Shown piece after piece: positions 8,920-14,401 of a stretch of 15,873 nucleotides of DNA (positions are counted from its first letter, which is position 1; the number at the start of each line of letters is the position of its first letter). This DNA is from JAHEME01 sp034435035 (GTDB taxonomy: Bacteria; Chloroflexota; Anaerolineae; Aggregatilineales; UBA3940). The notes beneath the pieces are model-generated. The model was not told where the DNA came from. It ran no database searches and saw only the letters and a list, made by a program, of their open reading frames with translations. The translations under genes were made by a program, and so were the position numbers. The stretch spans positions 1 to 15,873 of the forward strand of contig DAOTXW010000013.1 of assembly GCA_034435035.1 (NCBI GenBank), read 5' to 3'.

Positions 8920-9420
8920 TCACTCCGAGGGTTCGACCGGCTGCCCGCTCTCCAGCGCCCGGCGCACGTCGCGCTCGTGCAGCATGTTGTGGCGGTATAC
9001 CAGCTTGAGGAACTTATCCAGTTTGTCCCAGCCGAACCACGGATGCCACGCCTCACGTTCCAGGTCGGCATCCTCGATGCCTTCCAGGAAGCGGATCGTG
9101 CCCGCCCGCACTGCCGCGAAGCGGGTCAGCAGCTCGGCAGGCGGCAGATCGGCCATGGCCGCCACCTCGCGGGCGTTGAAGGCGTCGATGTCGAAGGCGT
9201 CCGGCACGGAGCGGTCGCCGGCCATCGCTGCCTCAAAGAGGCGCGGGAAGCTGCTCTCGGCGGAGACGAAGTGGCACAGGACCTGCCGCACGTCCCAGGC
9301 GGGGCCGGTGGTGTAGACCTGCTGGCCCCACTGATCGTCGCGCAGCCCGCCGAAGTACGCCCGGGTTTCGGCGCCCTTTTCCGCCAGCCGCCGGATGATG
9401 TCCGCTGTCTTCTCGCCCAT
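8920..9420 (-). CDS. DinB-superfamily (four-helix, metal-binding) protein
   Basis: A 166-residue protein of DinB/YfiT type. The metal triad is visible: His50 in WDVRQVLCHF and the pair His144/His148 in YRHNMLHERD near the C-terminus. The family contains metal-dependent thiol transferases and isomerases (bacillithiol or mycothiol linked), though many members are uncharacterised. It is unrelated to DNA polymerase IV despite the name. Two adjacent ATG codons (9423 and 9420) follow an AAGGAGG; the second has the better spacing (4 nt rather than 1). Upstream in-frame codons exist but would place the start far from any ribosome site. It lies 95 nt downstream of the FAD oxidoreductase and may be co-transcribed. 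The substrate is unknown. Confidence 0.82.
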   Translation of the reverse strand: MGEKTADIIRRLAEKGAETRAYFGGLRDDQWGQQVYTTGPAWDVRQVLCHFVSAESSFPRLFEAAMAGDRSVPDAFDIDAFNAREVAAMADLPPAELLTRFAAVRAGTIRFLEGIEDADLEREAWHPWFGWDKLDKFLKLVYRHNMLHERDVRRALESGQPVEPSE

Positions 9421-9515
9421 CATGCCTCCTTGTGATCGCGCAGCGCCGACTGGATGCCCTGGATGTGCTCGCCGCAGGTTGGCATCAGGCCGGATGCTCC
9501 CGGTCAGCCGCGCAG

Positions 9516-10823
9516 TTACAGCGCGTTCTCGTCGTATTCCACCCACGGCACGCCGATCCCGAAGGCCGCGAAGGCCGGGTCGGGCAGGGGCAGGCCCAGC
9601 ACATGGCAGGCGGCGATCTCCCCGCCCGCCGGCGCGCTCATGATGCCGTGGCCGACATGCGCCACGGACAGCACCAGCCCTTCGACCCCCGGGTAGGCGT
9701 CGAGGATGGCCCGCTCGCTCTCGTAGGGGATCGATTCGCCGTCCGGCCCGGCGCGATAGGCGGCGGCGGGGCCGCGCTGGACGTAGTAGCCGATCTGGTG
9801 GCGCAGGCCGCGCAGATAGCGCGGGTCGGCGAAGCCCTGCCCCTCCCGGTGGCCGAACTGCCGCGCCAGCAGCGCCAGCGTCAGCGAGGGGAAGCGCGGA
9901 TCCTTCAGCCCCTCCAGGGAGGCCGCCGGCTCGCGCAGGGCGTCAGGCGGATCGCCATCCCCCCGGGGCGACGGGCTGCGCCAGCTGTACTCCCAGCCGA
10001 ACATCGCGCCGGCGCCGGCCTCCGGGCGGACGTGGGGGAACGGCGGGCCGCCGATCAGCAGGGGAGCGTCCGCGGGGAAGGCCTCGTGCCGCCAGCCGGC
10101 AGCGAAGCTCTGGCGCGGGCGCACGACCACCGGCAGCGCCAGCCCCGACGCCCGCGCCACGCCGATCGATCCGGCCCCGGCGGCCAGCACCACGCGCGGC
10201 GCACTGACCGTCCCCTGGGCCGTGGCCACACCCTGCACGCGCCCGCCGTGGATGACGATCCGCGCCTCCCGGATGCCGAAACAGGCCGGGATGCCGCGGG
10301 CCAGCCAGTGCACCAGCGCATGGGAATCCAGCCAGCCTGCCTGCGGATCGAAGCGGGCGGCGATCACGCGCTCACCGGCCCAGCCGAAGCGGGCGCGCAC
10401 GGCGTCCGCGTCCAGATACTCGATGTGCGGCAGGCCGATGGCCCGGGCGCGGGCCACCTCCGCCCGCAGCGCGGCGGCGCGTTCCGGGCTGAAGGCGCAC
10501 CACAGGTAGCCCTGCCGGCGGACGGCCAGCGCCCGGGCTGCGCCCTCGCCCAGGTAGTCGTCGGCGGCGCTGAAAATGGCGAGGCTGCGCCGCATCATCC
10601 GCGCCAGCGGCCCGGCGGGCCAGCAGGTGCGGAAGGCCTCCAGCGAGGCCGTCGAGCTGCCCGACGCCAGCCCGGTGCCGGCCTCCAGGATCAGCAGCCG
10701 CAGGCGGGGATCGGCCCGCCGCAGCGCCCAGGCGGCGGCAGCGCCCGCCGGCCCGCCGCCGATGAGGATCACATCGGCGGTCGGGGGCAGGCGGTCAGGC
10801 CCCGGGGCGGCGCCGGCTGCCAT
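9516..10823 (-). CDS. FAD-dependent oxidoreductase, DAO (amine / D-amino-acid / sarcosine oxidase-like) family
   Basis: A 435-residue flavoprotein. The N-terminal dinucleotide-binding motif is VILIGGGPAGAAAAWAL (18-34), with Glu47 at the end of the second strand (LLILEAG) positioned for the FAD ribose. The C-terminal flavin-contacting block HVGHGIMSAPAGGE spans 389-402, as in glycine/sarcosine oxidases and dimethylglycine dehydrogenase. The middle is the substrate domain and does not reveal the substrate. The start lies 6 nt after the stop of the AIM24 gene, with no strong ribosome site of its own, so translation is probably coupled. Likely reaction: oxidation of a secondary amine or imino acid. 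Specificity cannot be assigned from sequence alone. Confidence 0.87.
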   Translation of the reverse strand: MAAGAAPGPDRLPPTADVILIGGGPAGAAAAWALRRADPRLRLLILEAGTGLASGSSTASLEAFRTCWPAGPLARMMRRSLAIFSAADDYLGEGAARALAVRRQGYLWCAFSPERAAALRAEVARARAIGLPHIEYLDADAVRARFGWAGERVIAARFDPQAGWLDSHALVHWLARGIPACFGIREARIVIHGGRVQGVATAQGTVSAPRVVLAAGAGSIGVARASGLALPVVVRPRQSFAAGWRHEAFPADAPLLIGGPPFPHVRPEAGAGAMFGWEYSWRSPSPRGDGDPPDALREPAASLEGLKDPRFPSLTLALLARQFGHREGQGFADPRYLRGLRHQIGYYVQRGPAAAYRAGPDGESIPYESERAILDAYPGVEGLVLSVAHVGHGIMSAPAGGEIAACHVLGLPLPDPAFAAFGIGVPWVEYDENAL

Positions 10824-10829
10824 GCCCGG

Positions 10830-11507
10830 TCAGTTGGACTTGCTGGGCAGCTGCGGGATCAGCCAGGCCAGGAACGCCTGCGCCGAGCGCGTCTGGATCA
10901 GCACGCGGCCCGGCCCGGTCAGATCGACCACCAGCCCCTCGCCGCTGAACAGGGTGGACTTCAGGCCGCCCACGCTGCGCACCTTGAAGCCCATCGATTC
11001 GGAGAACGCCACCAGATGGCCGGTATCGACGGTATGCGTCTGGCCCGCGGCCAGCTCCAGCTTATGGATCGCCCCATAGCTGGACAGGATCAGCGTGCCC
11101 GTGCCGGTAGCCCGCAGCATGATCAGCCCCTCAGAGGCGAAGAAGGTCTTGGCGCCGCCCCAGCCCGTCTCGACGTTCACGGTGTTTTCGGAGGCGACAT
11201 AGGATCCTGACTGCACCAGCAGGCTGTCCCCGTTGACATCCATCGCGAACAGGTCGCCGGGCAGGGCGGGAGCCAGGTGCATCAAGCCGCCCGTCGCCGG
11301 GGCGCGGTAGGTGTTGATGAAGAACGACTCGCCGCCCAGCGCGGCGCGGGCCAGCGACTTCAGCAGGCCGCCCTGCATTTTGGTTTCCAGCGTGATGCCC
11401 GCTGACATGCTGAGCATCGAGCCGGCTTCGACGCGGATCTCCTCGTTCGGGTCAAGCGTGACCTCGGCCATGGTGTACGACGGCTGATAGAAGAGTTCAG
11501 TCTGCAT
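10830..11507 (-). CDS. AIM24 / TIGR00266 family protein
   Basis: A 225-residue beta-rich protein of the TIGR00266/AIM24 family. Typical features are EIRVEAGSMLSM (23-34) followed by GGLLKSLARAALGGESFFINTY (46-67), then Gly-rich repeats of a double-stranded beta-helix trimer (GDLFAMDVNGDSLLVQSGSYVAS, about 84-106; FASEGLIMLRATGTG, 123-137). Bacterial members have no established reaction; the yeast namesake supports mitochondrial inner-membrane organisation. A GAGGGG ribosome site lies about 6 nt before the ATG. It is the first gene of an operon with the FAD oxidoreductase (6 nt gap) and probably the DinB protein. Confidence 0.9.
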   Translation of the reverse strand: MQTELFYQPSYTMAEVTLDPNEEIRVEAGSMLSMSAGITLETKMQGGLLKSLARAALGGESFFINTYRAPATGGLMHLAPALPGDLFAMDVNGDSLLVQSGSYVASENTVNVETGWGGAKTFFASEGLIMLRATGTGTLILSSYGAIHKLELAAGQTHTVDTGHLVAFSESMGFKVRSVGGLKSTLFSGEGLVVDLTGPGRVLIQTRSAQAFLAWLIPQLPSKSN

Positions 11508-11577
11508 GGTTTTCCCCTCAATTTAGCGTTATTTCGCATCAGACGAGCAGCCGGCCCTGTGCCGGCGGACGGCGGCC

Positions 11578-11605
11578 AGTATAGCACAGGCGGCGGGTAG
11601 GGCAA
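11578..11605 (-). promoter_or_regulatory. Sigma70-like promoter for the AIM24 operon
   Basis: On the minus strand, TTGCCC (11605-11600) and TATACT (11583-11578) are separated by 16 nt. The predicted start is about 64 nt before the ATG at 11507. Both hexamers are imperfect. Confidence 0.5.
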
Positions 11606-11636
11606 TCCCCCATAGCCTGCTCTCCTCGAATGGCCC

Positions 11637-11642
11637 TATCAT
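11637..11642 (+). promoter_or_regulatory. -10-like box for the kinase/receiver cluster
   Basis: TATCAT matches the -10 consensus at 5 of 6 positions and would start transcription about 19 nt before the kinase ATG at 11668. No good -35 box is visible. It lies back to back with the AIM24 promoter. Confidence 0.35.
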
Positions 11643-11667
11643 GAGCGGAAGTCAGGGAGGCTCGCTT

Positions 11668-13032
11668 ATGCAACGAACCGCGACGGCCATCCAGCGATTG
11701 GCGGAAAAGCTGGTGGAGCCAAACCCGCAGATCACCGATCCGCGGCAGCGCCGCACCGCCTCGGTGCTGGCCGGGCTGATGCTGCCGCTGCTGGGCCTCA
11801 GCGTGATCGGCACCGCCGCCTATGTCATGAAGACGGGCATACTGGCGGTGGAACCGACTCTGGCCGGCCTGACCTTCGCCGGAGTGTACCTGCTGAGCCG
11901 CAGCCGCCAGCCGCAGGCCGCCAGCCTGATGCTGGTCATTGTCACCACCCTGATTAACGCCGCCGCGCTGCCGACCTCTGACCAGGTGGTGCTCGCCTCG
12001 CTGTGGACGCTGCTGCCGATCCTGCTGGCCGCCATCCTGCTGCCTCGCTGGCCTGCGGTGGGGGTCGCCGTCGCCAATGTTGTTCTGGCCACGGTCGCCC
12101 TCCTGATGGTCGGCGGCGGCTCTGCAGCCGAGATCGCCACCGCCCTGTCCCTGCTGTACTTCATCGCCCCGGTCGTGCTGGTGACCAAGTTCGCCCGCGA
12201 GCGCGACATCGCCCGGCTGGCGCAGGTCAACCGCGAGCTGCAGGCGGCCCGGGATCAGGCCGAGGCCGCCCGCGAGCAGGCGGAGCAGGCCGACCGGGTC
12301 AAGTCCCAGTTTCTGGCCAGCATGAGCCATGAGCTGCGCACCCCGCTCAATGCCATCCTGAACTTCACCCAGCTGCTGGCGATGGGCGTGCTGGGCCCGA
12401 TCAACGATCGTCAGAAAGAGACTCTGGACGAGGTGGTAGACAGCGGCAAGCACCTGCTGGGCCTGATCAACGACGTGCTGGACATGAGCAAGATCCAGGG
12501 CGGGATGCTGGCCCTGTTCGTCGAGGAGGATGTCGATGTCAACGAGATCATCCGCAGCGCCGCCGCCGCCACCCGTGTTCTGCTCGCGGATAAGCCGGTC
12601 GAACTGGTGCTGGAGGTCGATAACCCGCTGCCGCCGGTGGTGGGCGACCGCCGCCGCCTCCAGCAGGTGCTGCTGAACCTCCTCGGCAACGCGGCCAGGT
12701 TCACGGCTGCCGGACGCATCACGCTGCGGGCCCGGCAGCAGGGCGATCGGATCGCCTTCGCCGTCATCGATACCGGGCCAGGCATCGCCGAAGAAGACCT
12801 GGCAATCATCTTCCAGCCGTTCCAGCAGACCGAAACCGGCATCCGACATGCCGGCGGCACCGGGCTGGGGCTGCCCATCTCCAGCAATCTGGTGGAAGCC
12901 CACGGGGGCCGCCTGCAGGTCGATTCGGTGGTCGGGCAGGGCTCGACCTTCTTCTTTGACCTGCCGATCGTCTGCGAACCGCTGCGCCAGCAGCTCAGCC
13001 GGCCGCCGGAGGCCGCCCATGCCCAGCCTTAG
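11668..13032 (+). CDS. Membrane sensor histidine kinase (5-6 TM, HisKA-HATPase)
   Basis: 454 residues from the ATG at 11668, chosen because GGGAGG ends 7 nt before it; an in-frame ATG at 11641 has no such site. Residues 32-175 hold five or six hydrophobic segments with very short loops, so there is no extracytoplasmic sensor domain; sensing is probably within the membrane. A coiled segment (about 176-212, Ala/Glu/Arg rich) leads to the HisKA domain with His221 in SMSHELRTPLNAIL. The ATPase domain has an N box around 335-345 (LLNLLGNAARF), G1 DTGPGI (368-373) and G2 GGTGLGLP (396-403). The 3' end overlaps the first of three stand-alone receivers by 14 nt, so these are its likely partners. Confidence 0.93.
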   Translation: MQRTATAIQRLAEKLVEPNPQITDPRQRRTASVLAGLMLPLLGLSVIGTAAYVMKTGILAVEPTLAGLTFAGVYLLSRSRQPQAASLMLVIVTTLINAAALPTSDQVVLASLWTLLPILLAAILLPRWPAVGVAVANVVLATVALLMVGGGSAAEIATALSLLYFIAPVVLVTKFARERDIARLAQVNRELQAARDQAEAAREQAEQADRVKSQFLASMSHELRTPLNAILNFTQLLAMGVLGPINDRQKETLDEVVDSGKHLLGLINDVLDMSKIQGGMLALFVEEDVDVNEIIRSAAAATRVLLADKPVELVLEVDNPLPPVVGDRRRLQQVLLNLLGNAARFTAAGRITLRARQQGDRIAFAVIDTGPGIAEEDLAIIFQPFQQTETGIRHAGGTGLGLPISSNLVEAHGGRLQVDSVVGQGSTFFFDLPIVCEPLRQQLSRPPEAAHAQP

Positions 13033-13423
13033 CTACCTTTATGTGGAAGATGACCGGCTGAGCCGTTCGGTGATGGCGGTGATCATGGTCGAGATGCTCC
13101 GGGTGAGCTGCTACACCGTCTTTGAGGACAGCACGGACTTCATGGAGCGCGTCCGGGCGCTGCCGGCCCGGCCGGATGTTTTCCTGCTCGATATCCAGAT
13201 GACCCCTCACAGCGGCTTCGAGATGCTCCAGATGCTGCGGGCCGACCCGGACTACCGGGACTGCCGCGTGATCGCGCTGACGGCCAGCGTGATGAACGAG
13301 GAAGTGAATCAGCTGCGGGCGGCGGGCTTTGACGGCACGATCGCCAAACCGCTGGACCTCCGGAAGTTCCCGGAGCTGCTGGAGCGCATCGAGCGCGGGG
13401 AGTCGGTCTGGAGCATCACCTAG
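13019..13423 (+). CDS. Single-domain response regulator 1 of 3
   Basis: 134 residues, essentially just a receiver. Glu10/Asp11/Asp12 form the acidic pocket (YLYVEDD), Asp58 is the phosphoacceptor (FLLDIQM), Thr88 is in ALTAS and Lys110 in IAKPLD. The ATG lies inside the kinase gene, 6 nt after a GGAGG, and overlaps the kinase end by 14 nt; coupling ensures co-expression with the kinase. The C-terminus reads LERIERGESVWSIT. A Gly-x-x-Val-Trp tail recurs in the next two receivers. There is no DNA-binding or enzymatic output domain, so it acts as a phosphorelay intermediate or protein-contact regulator. Confidence 0.9.
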   Translation: MPSLSYLYVEDDRLSRSVMAVIMVEMLRVSCYTVFEDSTDFMERVRALPARPDVFLLDIQMTPHSGFEMLQMLRADPDYRDCRVIALTASVMNEEVNQLRAAGFDGTIAKPLDLRKFPELLERIERGESVWSIT

Positions 13424-13441
13424 TGTTGCGCGGCGCACCGG

Positions 13442-13460
13442 GCGCCGGCGCTCCCGGCGC
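13442..13460 (+). repeat. 7-bp GC hairpin in the receiver 1 / receiver 2 spacer
   Basis: GCGCCGG (13442-13448) pairs with CCGGCGC (13454-13460) across a 5-nt loop. It lies within the operon just before the AGGAG ribosome site of the next receiver. It could act as a processing or partial-attenuation signal that alters the ratio of the receivers. The spacer is GC-rich, so chance pairing is possible. Confidence 0.4.
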
Positions 13461-13478
13461 GATCAGGAGTGAGACATC

Positions 13479-13892
13479 ATGCTGCTGCAGGGCAGGCGCA
13501 TCCTGTACATCGAGGACGATCCGCGCAACCGCCGGCTGGTCGAACTGCTGCTGGGCGCAGCCGGGGCGCAGGTCCGGGTGGAGCGCTGGGGCGTGCCCGC
13601 CATGGCGCTGTCCGCCGTCGCCGAGCACCTGCCCCTGGACCTGATCCTGCTGGACCTGATGTTCAGCAGCGGCTTTTCGGGGTATGATGTGTTCCGGACC
13701 CTGCGCCAGCAGGCGGGCCTGGACACCGTCCCCATCGTCATGGTGTCGGCGGCTGAGGCGGGCCTCGAAATGCCCCGCGCGCGGCAGGCGGGCCTGTCCG
13801 GCTATGTGGCCAAGCCCATTGATGCGCTCCTGTTCCCGCAGCAGGTGCTTGACGCCATCAAGGGTCAGCCGGTCTGGTACGCACCTCACTAG
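13479..13892 (+). CDS. Single-domain response regulator 2 of 3
   Basis: 137 residues. Receiver residues are Glu12/Asp13/Asp14 (YIEDD), phosphoacceptor Asp59 in LLDLMFSSGFSG, Ser90 in MVSAA in place of the common Thr, and Lys112 in VAKPID. The protein ends IKGQPVWYAPH, so the Gly-x-Pro-Val-Trp tail follows the last receiver helix. AGGAG lies 9 nt before the ATG. It follows receiver 1 by 55 nt. The stop codon overlaps the ribosome site of receiver 3. No output domain is present. Confidence 0.9.
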   Translation: MLLQGRRILYIEDDPRNRRLVELLLGAAGAQVRVERWGVPAMALSAVAEHLPLDLILLDLMFSSGFSGYDVFRTLRQQAGLDTVPIVMVSAAEAGLEMPRARQAGLSGYVAKPIDALLFPQQVLDAIKGQPVWYAPH

Positions 13893-13904
13893 GAGAGACC
13901 CCCT

Positions 13905-14285
13905 GTGCCTCACGCCCTTATCGTCGATGACCACCGCTCCAATGCCAGCGTCCTGGCCCTGCTGCTGGAGCAGGCCGGCGTCACCTGCGACTGGATCAGC
14001 GATCCGTCGGAGATCGAGGAGGCGCTGGCCGGGAACCCGCCCTTCAACGTGGTGTTCCTCGATCTGGAGTTCCCCACCTCGGACGGGCTGGCGCTGCTGC
14101 CGCATCTGCGCGCCCTGCCGGGGCTGGCGGGCGCCCCGTTCATCGCCTACAGCGTGCACACCAGCGAGATCGACACGGCACGCCGGGCGGGGTTCGACGG
14201 CTTCCTGGGCAAGCCGCTGGACGCCGTCCGCTTCCCGCAGCAGCTGCACCGCATCCTGGCCGGGGAGCCGGTCTGGGCGGCCTAG
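13905..14285 (+). CDS. Single-domain response regulator 3 of 3 (GTG start)
   Basis: 126 residues starting at GTG 13905; an AGGAG at 13891-13895, overlapping the previous stop codon, lies 9 nt before it. Receiver residues: Asp8/Asp9 (ALIVDDH), phosphoacceptor Asp53 in VVFLDLEFPTSDG, Ser83 in AYSVHT and Lys103 in LGKPLD. It ends RILAGEPVWAA, again with the Gly-x-Pro-Val-Trp tail. The 81-90 region (AYSVHTSEID) differs from the usual Thr-Ala motif, as does Ser90 in receiver 2, which may alter switching. It closes the kinase-receiver operon ahead of a double hairpin. Confidence 0.88.
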   Translation: MPHALIVDDHRSNASVLALLLEQAGVTCDWISDPSEIEEALAGNPPFNVVFLDLEFPTSDGLALLPHLRALPGLAGAPFIAYSVHTSEIDTARRAGFDGFLGKPLDAVRFPQQLHRILAGEPVWAA

Positions 14286-14299
14286 CCCGGGACCCCCTC

Positions 14300-14333
14300 C
14301 GGGTCTTCGACCCGCCTCCCCCTTGCGGGGAGG
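14300..14333 (+). terminator. Tandem hairpins closing the kinase/receiver operon
   Basis: Two adjacent perfect hairpins: CGGGTC/GACCCG (14300-14305 and 14309-14314, loop TTC), then CCTCCCC/GGGGAGG (14315-14321 and 14327-14333, loop CTTGC). They begin about 15 nt after the last receiver stop. The outer flanks (GGGACCCCCTCC from about 14289, and GGAGGGGGTTCCC ending about 14341) can also pair imperfectly. There is no U tract. The structure resembles the dispersed GC hairpins common in some high-GC genomes. Confidence 0.6.
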
Positions 14334-14352
14334 GGGTTCCCCCCGCCCGGCA

Positions 14353-14380
14353 GGATGCTGTACAATAGGACGCAGCATCC
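14353..14380 (+). promoter_or_regulatory. -10 box enclosed by a perfect 8-bp inverted repeat, upstream of the TIR gene
   Basis: GGATGCTG (14353-14360) and CAGCATCC (14373-14380) form a perfect inverted repeat separated by 12 nt, half-site centres 20 bp apart, about two helical turns. The spacer begins with TACAAT (14361-14366, 5 of 6 to the -10 consensus), so the predicted transcription start (near 14373) falls on the right half-site. A dimeric repressor bound here would block the promoter. The alternative is a short 5' RNA hairpin. No good -35 box is seen. Confidence 0.55.
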
Positions 14381-14401
14381 ACCCCCGACCGGAATCACGC
14401 C

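Noticed and set aside
7188..9071. 627-codon minus-strand open frame
   Set aside because: It lies antisense to the kinase, which has complete catalytic motifs, and runs out of frame through the DUF5684 gene. It is low-complexity His/Gln/Arg-rich sequence without any motif.
8920..9420. DNA polymerase IV (dinB) reading of the DinB-type gene
   Set aside because: 166 residues with a His triad fits the DinB/YfiT metal-binding fold; it has no polymerase motifs.
11539..13020. 493-codon minus-strand open frame opposite the membrane kinase
   Set aside because: His/Gln/Arg-rich shadow of the HisKA-HATPase coding sequence.
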